Positions 1 through 8,320 of a DNA stretch of 53,088 nt are shown piece by piece. The stretch covers positions 19,700 to 72,787 of the forward strand of contig HF989219.1 of assembly GCA_000431275.1 (NCBI GenBank), in the 5' to 3' direction. The notes below the pieces were generated by a model. That model searched no databases, had not been told where the DNA came from, and saw only the letters and a program-made list of their open reading frames with translations. This DNA is from Prevotella sp. CAG:755 (GTDB taxonomy: Bacteria; Bacteroidota; Bacteroidia; Bacteroidales; Bacteroidaceae). How positions within the stretch are numbered: the stretch's first letter is position 1; every line of letters begins with the position of its first letter. A program made the position numbers and the translations under genes.

Positions 1-31
1 AAGACAAATAACTCCCGCAATCCCCACGACC

Positions 32-574
32 ATGAAAGAAGAGATAATCATATCCGGTTTCGGCGGACAAGGCGTCCTCTCGATGGGAAAGATCCTTGCC
101 TACGCCGGCCTGATGGAGGGCAAGGAGGTCACGTGGATGCCCGCCTACGGCCCGGAACAGCGTGGCGGCACGGCCAACGTTACCGTCATTGTCAGCGACG
201 AACCCATTTCTTCGCCTATCCTCAGCCGCTACGACACGGCCATCCTCCTCAACCAGCCATCGCTCGAAAAGTTCGAACCAAAGGTGCGCCCCGGCGGGAC
301 GCTCATCTATGACGGCTATGGCATCGCCGACCCTCCGACGCGTGCCGATATTGAGGCTTGGCGCATCGACGCCATGGATGCTGCGGCCGAGTTGAAGATG
401 ATGAAGTGTTTCAACATGTTCGTCCTTGGCGCTCTCTTAAAGCTTCATCCCATCGTCTCGGTCAGCAACGTGATGCAAGCGCTGCGGAAAACGTTGCCCG
501 AACGCCATCACGACCTGCTCCCTCTCAACGAGCAGGCCATCCTCAAAGGTATGGAACTCGTGAGAAGACAGTGA
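32..574 (+). CDS. korC: 2-oxoacid:ferredoxin oxidoreductase, gamma subunit
   Basis: 180 aa. This is the gamma subunit of a 2-oxoacid:acceptor oxidoreductase, which oxidatively decarboxylates a 2-oxoacid (2-oxoglutarate or a branched-chain oxoacid) to an acyl-CoA and reduces ferredoxin in the cytoplasm. The N-terminus carries the family glycine motif GFGGQG (residues 9-14), followed by the conserved WMPAYGPEQRGG stretch. The length is normal for a free-standing gamma subunit. The ATG at 32 is preceded by only 31 bases of window, so the alpha and beta subunits presumably lie just upstream and are not visible. The stop overlaps a GTG that could start the next gene. The family is certain; the substrate (2-oxoglutarate or other) is inferred. 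Confidence 0.88.
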   Translation: MKEEIIISGFGGQGVLSMGKILAYAGLMEGKEVTWMPAYGPEQRGGTANVTVIVSDEPISSPILSRYDTAILLNQPSLEKFEPKVRPGGTLIYDGYGIADPPTRADIEAWRIDAMDAAAELKMMKCFNMFVLGALLKLHPIVSVSNVMQALRKTLPERHHDLLPLNEQAILKGMELVRRQ

Positions 575-2766
575 AGAAAGCGCAATCGGAGAAAAACGTA
601 AGAGGCTGTGTGCGATGGGCATGCAGCCTCTTGTGCTTGTTGCAAGAGGCTGGGGAATCCGTCCGTCTTGTCGCAGTTCCCGTTTTTTCTGTCGCAGCAT
701 CTGTCCGTCCTGTCGCAGCATCCGTCCGTCTTCTTGTTTTGTGGATGATGGCATGTACACTGTGCGCCTTGCCAGCCGGGGCACAGGACGCCTCCGTCGC
801 GTGGGATGAGTTTGCCGCCAGTTATGCGTTTGATTTCGCTTCGCATGAAGAGGCTGGCGGTATGTCGGTCGAGGAGCAGCTGGAACAACTCTATGTCATC
901 CATCTTGCCCCTATGGACCTCAACACTGCCGGGCGCGACGACCTGTTGCAACTGCCGTTCATCGACGGTGCGGCTGCTGATTCACTTCTCGCTTTCCGCG
1001 AACGCCACGGACCCTTCCGGAGTATGGGCGACCTCCAATTCGTACGGGGATTGGACTACCGTGCGCGCGAGTGGCTCCCTGTCTTTGTTTGCTGTGCCGC
1101 TCCGGCTGCGTCGCGGCCTTCTGTGAGCGAACTCCTCACGCAGGGCCGTTGGGAGGTGAACGGTATGCTCGGCGTGCCTCTTTATCGCCGGGCTGGTAAC
1201 CGTAGCCACAGCGCCGACGAACTGGAAGAATACCCCAACCGTCAGTATTTGGGCAACGGCCTGAGCCATACGCTGCGCCTTAATTACAGTGCCGCTGGCC
1301 GGTTGGATTACGGACTGAAATTTGACAAGGATGCCGGAGAACCCTTTGCCCGGCGGGGCAACCGGCCTTACGACGAATATGCGTTCTATGTCGCCTTGCA
1401 TCCTGTCGGACGCTGGCGCGATGTCGTGGCGGGCGACTATCGTGTGAACGTGGGCGAAGGCTTGCTGCTCGGCAACAGTTTCATGGTCGACAAGGCCAGC
1501 GTCGTAGCGGCTTACCGTCCGCCCGTGGCAAGGGTGAGTCCTACGCTTTCTTCGGGCGGAGCCAATTTGATGCGTGGCCTCGCCGCCACATGGGCACATG
1601 GTGGTTGGGCTTGGAGTGCTTTCACTTCTTATCGGAAGACAGATGCCAATCTTGACACTGCCGGTCGCGTCACCTCGTTGAAGACCGACGGTTACCACCG
1701 CACCCCTCTCGAACGTTCGAAGCGCCGCAACCTTGGTGTGGTGGCCGCGGGTGGTGCCGCGGAGTACGGTCAGGACGACTGGCGTGTCGGGATGGCCGTG
1801 ACGGCTGTGTATTACGACCGCCCGCTCGCACCCCGAAGTGCCCTTTATTCGCGTTATTATCCTCGCGGACATTGGCTGGGCGGCGTATCAGCCTACTACG
1901 GCATGCGCTTTGGCCGTTGGGCTTCGCGCGGCGAGGTGGCTGTTGACCGCCGGGGGCATGTAGCCCTTGCCGGTCGGCTTTCGTGGCAGGCTTTGCCCGA
2001 CTGGCGGCTGGCCGTGGCGGGACGTAAGCTGACGGTGCGTTTTGCCTCGCCGGCAGGGCAGACGTTGCAGGAAGGTGGTCGCGTGGCTAACGAAGAGGGC
2101 GTGCTCGTTGCCTCACAGTTCCGCCTGCCTGGCGGCATCGAGGGCGAGGCCTATGTCGATCTTTTCCGCTTTCCTTGGGCCACGTACCGCGCATCACAGC
2201 CCTCGAAAGGTATGGAAGTTTCTTCCGCGTTCTCGTACCGGCAGGGACGGAAACGGACATGGACACTGCGTTATCGCATGAATACGAAGCAGCGCGACGT
2301 GACGGGGCATGATGGGTGGATGGAGTTTGTCGCAACCCACCGTCTGCGTTTGGCTGTGGAGCAGACAGCCCGACGGTGGACGTGGACGGCAGCGGCCGAC
2401 GGCGCCATGCAGCGGCGACAGACCGGATCTGTCTCGCTCGGGACGATGGCCAGCGGGCGCGTCACGTGGACTCCGGACCGTTGGCGCCTGGCGGCGATGG
2501 GGGCGTTGTTCTTCACCGACGATTACGCCACGTCGCTCTCCGTCTACCAGCCTGGCTTTGGCCAGACTTTCGGTTTCGTGCGGGGATATTATCACGGAGC
2601 GGCAGCCGCTTTGCTGGCCGACTGGCAGCCCGTCGCCTCGTTGCACTTTGGACTGCGTTACAGCCTGACAGCGTATTTCAACCGCGATGTCATCAGTTCG
2701 GGCACGCAACAAATCGACGCGCCCACGAAGAGTGACCTACTCTTCCGCGTGGCATGGAAGTTTTGA
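571..2766 (+). CDS. Helix-hairpin-helix protein with outer-membrane-like beta region
   Basis: Up to 731 aa. After a signal-like segment ending near PAGAQ come a ComEA-type helix-hairpin-helix region (LNTAGRDDLLQLPFI, then FRERHGPFRSMGDL) and about 550 residues rich in alternating aromatic and polar strands, ending ...LLFRVAWKF. The terminal aromatic is typical of outer-membrane barrels. A secreted, outer-membrane-located protein is inferred; helix-hairpin-helix motifs usually contact DNA, so a role in DNA uptake is conceivable but unproven. The start is unclear. No in-frame ATG lies between 571 and 745. GTG 571 overlaps the korC stop by four bases, but using it runs translation through two hairpins and four 21-bp repeat units at 661-744. 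The first ATG (745) leaves a signal peptide that is too short. Confidence 0.7.
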   Translation: MKKAQSEKNVRGCVRWACSLLCLLQEAGESVRLVAVPVFSVAASVRPVAASVRLLVLWMMACTLCALPAGAQDASVAWDEFAASYAFDFASHEEAGGMSVEEQLEQLYVIHLAPMDLNTAGRDDLLQLPFIDGAAADSLLAFRERHGPFRSMGDLQFVRGLDYRAREWLPVFVCCAAPAASRPSVSELLTQGRWEVNGMLGVPLYRRAGNRSHSADELEEYPNRQYLGNGLSHTLRLNYSAAGRLDYGLKFDKDAGEPFARRGNRPYDEYAFYVALHPVGRWRDVVAGDYRVNVGEGLLLGNSFMVDKASVVAAYRPPVARVSPTLSSGGANLMRGLAATWAHGGWAWSAFTSYRKTDANLDTAGRVTSLKTDGYHRTPLERSKRRNLGVVAAGGAAEYGQDDWRVGMAVTAVYYDRPLAPRSALYSRYYPRGHWLGGVSAYYGMRFGRWASRGEVAVDRRGHVALAGRLSWQALPDWRLAVAGRKLTVRFASPAGQTLQEGGRVANEEGVLVASQFRLPGGIEGEAYVDLFRFPWATYRASQPSKGMEVSSAFSYRQGRKRTWTLRYRMNTKQRDVTGHDGWMEFVATHRLRLAVEQTARRWTWTAAADGAMQRRQTGSVSLGTMASGRVTWTPDRWRLAAMGALFFTDDYATSLSVYQPGFGQTFGFVRGYYHGAAAALLADWQPVASLHFGLRYSLTAYFNRDVISSGTQQIDAPTKSDLLFRVAWKF
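601..652 (+). other. Two mutually exclusive hairpins after korC
   Basis: Three arms are present: AGAGGCTG (601-608), CAGCCTCT (624-631, extended to CAGCCTCTTG) and CAAGAGGCTG (643-652). The middle arm can pair with either outer arm, so two alternative stem-loops are possible just downstream of the korC stop. No T-run follows, so a simple terminator is unlikely. If the next gene really starts at 571, this lies inside its coding region. Confidence 0.45.
661..744 (+). repeat. 21-bp tandem repeat array, locus 1 (4 units)
   Basis: Four contiguous 21-bp units at 661-681, 682-702, 703-723 and 724-744. The first three share TGTCGCAG at the same offset. Read on the minus strand the core is CTGCGACAGAAAAAACGG, which matches the repeats near 22.7, 25.8 and 38.0 kb. 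In the reading frame of the surrounding gene it gives heptads such as VRLVAVP, VFSVAAS and VRPVAAS, just upstream of a signal-peptide-like segment. Confidence 0.8.
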
Positions 2767-2889
2767 GGGGAAACAGGAATTTTCTGGAGAAGTGCAAGGA
2801 GGCAGAAGCCCGTCAGGTGATTGAACGCTTCACAAGTGACGGATGTCTCTATGTGACCGTTTCGTTTGTGACGGATGAAGGCCGAGGAT
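2767..2889. other. Intergenic region between convergent genes
   Basis: This short spacer separates the helix-hairpin-helix gene from the end of the HU/LysM gene. It contains GTGACGGATG twice (near 2835 and 2870) with GTGACCG between them. It may be a decayed relative of the 21-bp repeat family, but the phasing is not 21 bp. No terminator with a T-run is evident. Confidence 0.35.
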
Positions 2890-4542
2890 TTAGGGCCGGT
2901 AGTCTGGGTTCAGTTCGAGCTCGGGCAGGCGGATGGTGAGCCCTACGGGAATATCGTCGGGATGCGTGATGTGGTTGTGTTCGATGATGTAGCGGGCATA
3001 TCCGCGGCTGCCGTAGACGTGCTCGGCGATGGTGCGGAGCGTTTCGCCCTGCGAGACAACGTAAGTGTCGCGCGTACCGGTGATGATGTACTTCTGGTGG
3101 CGTGGGGCGGTGCGTTTGCGTCGCTGCGGAATGGCCTGGGTGTTTTTCTTGCGGGATTGGGCGTCAGCCTGAGGCTGTTTCTCTTGCGGAGCTGGGCGTG
3201 CCGTGGGTTGTGCGGAAGGGGGCGTCGTATTTGTCGCTGCTGGAGCTTGGGAGGATGAGGCGACGGTGTCGGTGGGCAGGGCCGTGGTGTCGTGCGGGGC
3301 AGTTGCGTGACGCATGGTGTCGGTGGGTGCAGTCGTCGCCGGTGCGGTAGGAGAGGGTGGAGCCGTCTGCTCGGTCCACAGGCGGTGGAGGGCATCAAGC
3401 CGCTCACAGGGGCAGAAGAGGCGGAAGTAACCTGCGAAGTAGCTGAGCATCATGAGGAAAAGAATTCCGATAACGACAACCGTCACTTTCCACCAGTTGA
3501 CGTCACGCGGCATAGGAGGCTGTGGCGTGGGTGGTTGAGGCGGCAATGTGGACTTGGTGCTTGATGGACCTGCCGGAGTGACGGGAGGAACTGTCTGGCT
3601 GTTGTCCGGCCGGTCGGCGGTTGCTGTTTGTCGGGGTTCGGCGTCCGCGGTTTCGTGGTATTTCGTGGCCTCGTCTTGGGGCTGGATACCATCGACTGAT
3701 TCTACGGAGGTGGTGCCGGTTTCGGACGTGTCCTTGTCTGCTCTCCCTTCTTGGGGCACTGTCCGGCCGGTCTCGGCTTGTACGGGTGCAGTGTCTGTTA
3801 TGTCGGAGTGTGCTTCGTCGGGCAGTGCGGCTGCTTCCGTGAGGCCTTCTTCCCCTTCGGGATGAGTGTTCGCTGCGGCAGCGGCTTGGGGCGCTTCATG
3901 AGCCGCCTCTGTGTCGCTGTATCCTGTTGAGTCATCCGTTGTTGACGTTTCACTGTCTTTTGCAGTGTCATCGGCGATGACAGCGGCCGACGGGTCTTCC
4001 TCGTCCGCATCGTCGAGGGGATATTCCGCAAAATAATCTACTGCGGATGGTGGAACGAAAGCAGGTTGCTCCGCTTCGTTGTCGGTTGCTGGTGTTTCCG
4101 CCTCTGCCGTGGTGTTGTCTGTCGGTTCTGTCGCTGGAGATTGTGGTTCTTCGGGGGTGTCGTTGCCGGTTTCCTCTATTTCCGGCGTGTCGACAGCTTC
4201 AAGCGCGTTGAGGTCTGTTCCTTCATTGATGACCACGGTCTGGAAGTGGGCAAAGGGCCGGTTGATGAGGTCGCGCAGTCCGGCCTCGGGTGTGAAGCTT
4301 ACTTTGGTGTGGCCGCTGATTTGGATACGTTCGCCGGTGTTGACATCGACGCTCTCGCGTTCACTGACTGCCACGAGCTTGAATGTGCCGAGTCCTTTGA
4401 CCCGGACGAATTTTTCACTGGCGAGGGCGTCGGCAATAACGTCGAAAAAAGCACGGACAAAAGCCTCGGCGCGGCGCCGGGGCAGGCCAGATTTGGTGGC
4501 GAAAGCGGTGAGGAGTTCTTGGAGCGTGGCTTTTTTGTCCAT
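2890..4542 (-). CDS. HU-domain / transmembrane / LysM fusion protein
   Basis: 550 aa in three parts. Residues 1-95 form an HU/IHF-like DNA-binding domain (FVRVKGLGTFKL, then VNTGERIQISGHTKVSF). A long acidic and Pro/Thr-rich linker follows. One transmembrane helix lies at about 347-371 (VTVVVIGILFLMMLSYFAGY), then a second Pro/Thr/Ala linker, and a C-terminal LysM domain at about 490-540 (TYVVSQGETLRTIAEHVYG). The inferred topology puts HU in the cytoplasm and LysM, which binds peptidoglycan in other proteins, in the periplasm, so the protein could tether the nucleoid to the wall. It starts 3 bases after the stop of a second HU gene, downstream of rimO and ftsY in one apparent operon. Confidence 0.85.
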   Translation of the reverse strand: MDKKATLQELLTAFATKSGLPRRRAEAFVRAFFDVIADALASEKFVRVKGLGTFKLVAVSERESVDVNTGERIQISGHTKVSFTPEAGLRDLINRPFAHFQTVVINEGTDLNALEAVDTPEIEETGNDTPEEPQSPATEPTDNTTAEAETPATDNEAEQPAFVPPSAVDYFAEYPLDDADEEDPSAAVIADDTAKDSETSTTDDSTGYSDTEAAHEAPQAAAAANTHPEGEEGLTEAAALPDEAHSDITDTAPVQAETGRTVPQEGRADKDTSETGTTSVESVDGIQPQDEATKYHETADAEPRQTATADRPDNSQTVPPVTPAGPSSTKSTLPPQPPTPQPPMPRDVNWWKVTVVVIGILFLMMLSYFAGYFRLFCPCERLDALHRLWTEQTAPPSPTAPATTAPTDTMRHATAPHDTTALPTDTVASSSQAPAATNTTPPSAQPTARPAPQEKQPQADAQSRKKNTQAIPQRRKRTAPRHQKYIITGTRDTYVVSQGETLRTIAEHVYGSRGYARYIIEHNHITHPDDIPVGLTIRLPELELNPDYRP

Positions 4543-4545
4543 GAC

Positions 4546-4821
4546 TTATTCTTTGACTTTTTCTTTGAGCAACTGGCTGGCTTTGAACGTGAGCACGAGT
4601 TTGGGCGGAACAAGCAGGCGCTGTTTCGTTGTGGGGTTAACCATGACGCGTTCGAGTTTTTTCTTCACGTCGAAGCTGCCGAAGCCCTGCACGGTGAGGG
4701 CACCGTTCTCGTCGAGCGACCGGGCCAGTTCGGCCATCAGGGTGGCTGCGTGTTTGCCAGCTTCGCGCGCGGTCATGTCAGTGCGTGCGGCGAGGGCTGT
4801 GATGAACTCTTTGTTGTTCAT
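4546..4821 (-). CDS. HU family DNA-binding protein
   Basis: 91 aa, the normal size for HU/IHF. These small dimeric proteins bend DNA in the nucleoid. The motif VQGFGSFDVKKK (45-56) and the arm region VNPTTKQRLLVPPKLVLTFK are recognisable; the usual GRNP-type arm tip is altered to NPTTKQR. The ATG at 4821 overlaps the rimO stop as ATGA, and the stop is 3 bases from the HU/LysM start, so the two HU proteins are translationally coupled and may pair with each other (inference). Confidence 0.9.
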   Translation of the reverse strand: MNNKEFITALAARTDMTAREAGKHAATLMAELARSLDENGALTVQGFGSFDVKKKLERVMVNPTTKQRLLVPPKLVLTFKASQLLKEKVKE

Positions 4822-6131
4822 GAGGCTGATTCTTGTGCGACGGTGCCGTAGAGATCGTACTCGTCGGCGCTTTGGATGGTGACGGGATAGAAGCGGCCCA
4901 CTGTGAGCGGCGTGCCGTTCATGGGGATGAGGACTTCGCCATCGACTTCGGGCGAGTCGAACTCGGTGCGTCCGACGTAGAAATTGCCCTCGACGCGGTC
5001 TATGACGGTGCGGAGCGTCTGTCCGACCTTGGCCTCGCCGAGTTCGGCCGAGATGCCGGCTTGCAGTTCCATCAGGGTGTCGAGGCGCTGTTGCTTGACC
5101 TCTGCCGGGACGTCGTCGGTGTAGTGTTCGGCGGCATAGGTGCCCTCTTCCTCGCTGTAAGCAAAGGCGCCCATGCGGTCGAAGCGTACGGTGCGCACAA
5201 AGTCGACGAGTTCGGCGAACTCCTCGTCGGTCTCGCCGGGGAAACCGACCATGAGCGTGGTGCGGATGGCGATGCCGGGCACCTGTTCGCGGAGCTGGCG
5301 GATGAGCTCGTAGGTCTCGGCCTTGGTGGTGTGGCGGCGCATGCGGCTGAGGACGCCGTCGCTGATGTGCTGGAGGGCAATGTCGAGGTAGCGGCACACG
5401 TTGGGGTGGCGGCGCATCACGGGCAGGAGGTCCATCGGGAAACGGGCGGGGTAGGCGTAATGCAGGCGTATCCATTCGACCCCGGGGATGCCGGCCATGC
5501 GGTCGATGAGTTCGGGCAGGCGCTGGCGGCCGTAGCGGTCGACACCGTAGTAGGTGAGTTCTTGTGCGATGATCTGGAATTCCCTTACGCCGCGGGCCAC
5601 GAGGCTGCGCACCTCGTCGAGGATCTCGTCGATGGGGCGGCTGATGTGGTGGCCGGTGATGATGGGGATGGCGCAGTAGGCGCATTTGCGGTCGCATCCT
5701 TCCGAAATCTTGACGTAGGCATAGTGGGGCGGGGTGGTCAGGACACGTTCGAGGGCGATGTCTTCGTCGTAACGTTCGCCGAGGTCGCGCAGCAGGTCGG
5801 GCCAGTTGAACTTGCCGTAGAACTTGTCGACCTGTGGGATTTCCTCGCCCAGTTCCTCGAAGTAGCGTTCGGAGAGGCACCCCATCACGTAGACGCGGCT
5901 GAGCCGGCCTTCTTCCTTGAGCTGGCAGAGTTCGAGGATCATGTTGATGCTCTCTTCCTTGGCGTCGCCGATGAAGCCGCAGGTGTTGACCACGGCGATG
6001 CCGCCATGGGTCTCTTCGGGGTTGTGGTAGGCCTTGTAACCGAGGGCTTCGAGCTGACGGAGGAGGTGCTCGGAGTCGACAAGGTTTTTCGAGCAGCCCA
6101 TTGTGATGATGTCGACGGTTTGCTTCTTCAT
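4818..6131 (-). CDS. rimO: Ribosomal protein S12 methylthiotransferase RimO
   Basis: 437 aa. This radical-SAM enzyme methylthiolates the conserved aspartate of ribosomal protein S12, using two Fe-S clusters. The N-terminal MTTase domain begins VDIITMGCSKNLVDSE, with its cysteines at GCSKN, NTCGFI and MGCLSE. The radical-SAM triad is in CDRKCAYC (about 145-152), and the end looks like a TRAM domain (VGQTLRTVIDRVEGNFYVGRTEFDSPEVDG). I chose the ATG at 6131 because the family N-terminus starts there; the longer open frame overlaps ftsY. It begins 4 bases after the ftsY stop and overlaps the HU start by 4. Confidence 0.95.
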   Translation of the reverse strand: MKKQTVDIITMGCSKNLVDSEHLLRQLEALGYKAYHNPEETHGGIAVVNTCGFIGDAKEESINMILELCQLKEEGRLSRVYVMGCLSERYFEELGEEIPQVDKFYGKFNWPDLLRDLGERYDEDIALERVLTTPPHYAYVKISEGCDRKCAYCAIPIITGHHISRPIDEILDEVRSLVARGVREFQIIAQELTYYGVDRYGRQRLPELIDRMAGIPGVEWIRLHYAYPARFPMDLLPVMRRHPNVCRYLDIALQHISDGVLSRMRRHTTKAETYELIRQLREQVPGIAIRTTLMVGFPGETDEEFAELVDFVRTVRFDRMGAFAYSEEEGTYAAEHYTDDVPAEVKQQRLDTLMELQAGISAELGEAKVGQTLRTVIDRVEGNFYVGRTEFDSPEVDGEVLIPMNGTPLTVGRFYPVTIQSADEYDLYGTVAQESAS

Positions 6132-6135
6132 GGGG

Positions 6136-7089
6136 TCATAATTGGGTGTCGCCAAAGAGCGAGTCGACGAACTCGCGGCTGTCAAAGGGTTGCAGGTCGG
6201 TCATTTTCTCGCCGAGGCCGATGTATTTGACGGGCACTTTCAGTTGGTTGGATATGCCGATGACCACGCCTCCCTTCGCTGTGCCGTCGAGTTTGGTGAT
6301 GGCCAGGGCGGTGACTTCGGTGGCGCGGGTGAACTGTTTTGCCTGCTCGAAGGCGTTCTGTCCTGTCGAGCCGTCGAGCACGAGGAGGACTTCGTGCGGG
6401 GCGTCCGGCACGACTTTCTGCATCACTTTCTTTATCTTCGTGAGCTCGTTCATGAGCCCCACCTTGTTGTGCAGGCGTCCGGCCGTGTCGATGAGCACGA
6501 CGTCGGCCCCGCCCGCCACGGCCGAGTTGAGCGTGTCGAAAGCCACGCTGGCCGGGTCGCTGCCCATCTGTTGCTTGACGACGGGGACGCCCACCCGCTC
6601 GCCCCAGATGCAGAGTTGTTCGACGGCAGCGGCGCGGAACGTGTCGGCGGCGCCGAGGTAAACCTTCTTCCCGGCTTGCGTGAAGAGGTAGGCGAGCTTG
6701 CCGATGGTTGTGGTCTTGCCCACTCCGTTGACGCCTACGACCATGATGACGTAAGGCTTCGGGGCGCCGGTGGCGGCGGGCGCCGTCTCGTGCGAGGCCA
6801 GCAGGGCGGCCACCTCTTGGCGCAGGATGCGCCCGAGCTCAGATGTGCTTACGTATTTGTCGCGCGCCACGCGCTCTTGGATGCGGCCGATGATTTCGAG
6901 GGTCGTGTCGACGCCTACGTCCGACGAGATGAGCACCTCTTCGAGGTTGTCGAGCACTTCGTCGTCTACTTTCGACTTCCCGGCGATGGCTCGGGTGAGC
7001 TTGCTGAACACGCTGGCTTTGGTTTTTTCAAGGCCGGCGTCGAGCACTTCTTTCTTCTCTTTCTTCGAAAAAAAGCTAAATATCCCCAT
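6136..7089 (-). CDS. ftsY: Signal recognition particle receptor FtsY
   Basis: 317 aa. This SRP receptor GTPase docks ribosome-nascent chain complexes at the inner membrane. The short, charged N-terminus (MGIFSFFSKKEKKE) replaces the long acidic A domain of enterobacterial FtsY, as is normal in Bacteroidota. The NG domain shows the P-loop GVNGVGKTTT (about 118-127), ADTFRAAA, DTAGR and TKLDGTAKGG, and ends with KYIGLGEKMTDLQPF. The ATG at 7089 begins the conserved MGIF; the frame is open 7 codons further. It is the first gene of ftsY-rimO-HU-HU/LysM. Confidence 0.96.
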   Translation of the reverse strand: MGIFSFFSKKEKKEVLDAGLEKTKASVFSKLTRAIAGKSKVDDEVLDNLEEVLISSDVGVDTTLEIIGRIQERVARDKYVSTSELGRILRQEVAALLASHETAPAATGAPKPYVIMVVGVNGVGKTTTIGKLAYLFTQAGKKVYLGAADTFRAAAVEQLCIWGERVGVPVVKQQMGSDPASVAFDTLNSAVAGGADVVLIDTAGRLHNKVGLMNELTKIKKVMQKVVPDAPHEVLLVLDGSTGQNAFEQAKQFTRATEVTALAITKLDGTAKGGVVIGISNQLKVPVKYIGLGEKMTDLQPFDSREFVDSLFGDTQL

Positions 7090-7107
7090 CGTTTCGATGT
7101 TTTTGTG

Positions 7108-7140
7108 CAAACTTACGAATTTCCTGCGGAATGGACGAAA
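7108..7140 (-). promoter_or_regulatory. Putative promoter of the ftsY operon
   Basis: On the minus strand the -7 element TAAGTTTG (7108-7115) fits TAnnTTTG. The -33 position, 20 bases upstream, reads TTTCG, one base off TTTG. Transcription would begin a few bases before the ftsY ATG, so the leader is very short. Confidence 0.5.
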
Positions 7141-7230
7141 TAATTGCGGCAGAATGCATCCCCGGCAGCCGGCAGGGACGGCAAGACGGGGATGGAAGAG
7201 CTGGGCGGGGGCCCTGTATGAGTGAAGGCG

Positions 7231-7292
7231 GACAGCGCGCAGCGCGGTGCATTTTACGTTTTACGTTTTACGTTTTTACGCTCCCCGCGCGC
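7231..7292 (+). repeat. 62-bp inverted repeat, left copy
   Basis: 62 bases, identical to the reverse complement of 8321-8382 except for one base (A here at 7241, T in the other). It contains three tandem TTTTACG units plus a TTTTTACG, bounded by GC-rich ends (GACAGCGCGC... and ...CTCCCCGCGCGC). The two copies enclose a 1.03-kb segment carrying a GNAT gene. No target duplication is obvious outside them. Confidence 0.9.
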
Positions 7293-7424
7293 AAAAAAAG
7301 GGCCGCTCCGCATTTTCACGCAAGGCGGCCCCGGGGGAGGGAGAAGGGAATGGCGTCATCCCTTTTCTTTGTTTTCCTTTTTTTCGCTATTTTCGCGGCT
7401 CTGAAAATTCTTTTTTTTATACCG

Positions 7425-7892
7425 ATGGACAAATACGACATCATCTCCCTCCGTTCGCAGCCCAGATGGCGCATGCCGGCGGCGCGGTGGTTCGCGGCGA
7501 GATGGGGAATCCCTTTGGAGGAATATCTGGCGAGCATTGATGAATGCATCCGTGGAGCTGCGCCTGTCCCGCAGTGGTACATCGTGACCGGCGTGGAGCC
7601 GGGGCGGATTGTGGCCGGAGCCGGCGTGATCACCAATGATTTTCATGACCGCAAGGACCTGGCGCCGAACGTCTGTGCCCTGTATGTCGAGCCGGAGCTG
7701 CGCCGCTGCGGTATCGCGGGGCTTTTGCTGGAGCACATCTGCGAGGACATGGCGGCAAGGGGTGTCGGCACGCTCTACCTCATCACGGAGCACACGTCGT
7801 TTTACGAGCGCTACGGCTGGGGGCACCTGTGCATGGCAAGGGGCGACGACGGGGAGCAGATGCGGGTATATATAAAGGCTGCCCGCCCGTGA
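7425..7892 (+). CDS. GNAT family N-acetyltransferase
   Basis: 155 aa. Predicted acetyl-CoA-dependent N-acetyltransferase with unknown acceptor. The GNAT fold shows the strand VCALYVEPELRRCGIAGLLLEHI, with the acetyl-CoA-binding RRCGIA (about 92-97), and the C-terminal LITEHTSFYERYGWGHL typical of the family. The ATG at 7425 gives a normal-length protein. An upstream in-frame ATG at 7350 would add a hydrophobic segment (MASSLFFVFLFFAIF...) unlike family members, and the frame beyond it reads into the inverted repeat. The gene is the only recognisable one between the inverted repeats and has no operon partner, which suggests a mobile or acquired cassette (inference). Confidence 0.8.
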   Translation: MDKYDIISLRSQPRWRMPAARWFAARWGIPLEEYLASIDECIRGAAPVPQWYIVTGVEPGRIVAGAGVITNDFHDRKDLAPNVCALYVEPELRRCGIAGLLLEHICEDMAARGVGTLYLITEHTSFYERYGWGHLCMARGDDGEQMRVYIKAARP

Positions 7893-8320
7893 GGTGCGGC
7901 GCGCCTGTGCATGGCATGGGGCGGGCCCCGTTTGTTCAGAACGCCGCCCCCGCCGCCAGCGCGCTCATCGGCTCCCGGCTGCCCCCCCCGGCTCGGCAGC
8001 GGTGTCAGGTCGTAGTCCACGAAAAGTTTCATCCCATAATGCCCCCTGCCGCCCGGGAAGCCGCCTGCGCTACGCCGTGGTGTTCGACACGAGGCTCTCG
8101 GCCTTTGTCGTGGTGGCCGCAGGCCATGTGGCAGGGCCGCGCAAAAGCCTGTGGCGCCTGCTCTGCCGCACGCCAATGATGGTGGTCGGCGACATCACCA
8201 CTTCGCCTGAGGCGTTCAACGCCGGACGCTCAGCCCGCTATCCGCCTTTGTGACAAAAGGCGTTGGCTCTCTCGCAAGCGGTGCTCCGCACAGGGGCGCC
8301 GCTTTTTTGTCGTTCATCGC
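7893..8320. other. Non-coding or decayed stretch inside the inverted-repeat cassette
   Basis: 430 bases of very GC-rich sequence with short overlapping open frames on both strands. One plus-strand frame (from about 8064 to 8253) reads like ordinary protein (LRYAVVFDTRLSAFVVVAAGH...) and a minus-strand frame contains MKLFVDYDLTPLPS, but neither resembles a family I know. It may hold remnants of a degraded gene. No function is assigned. Confidence 0.4.

Noticed and set aside
661..744. CRISPR array
   Set aside because: Units are contiguous 21-mers with no spacers, and there are no cas genes.
4833..6230. 465-codon open frame on the plus strand opposite rimO
   Set aside because: Antisense shadow of rimO and ftsY; composition is the mirror of GC-rich codons and no domain is present.
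7131..7424. N-terminal extension of the GNAT protein
   Set aside because: The frame reads into the inverted repeat and adds low-complexity and hydrophobic residues absent from the family.
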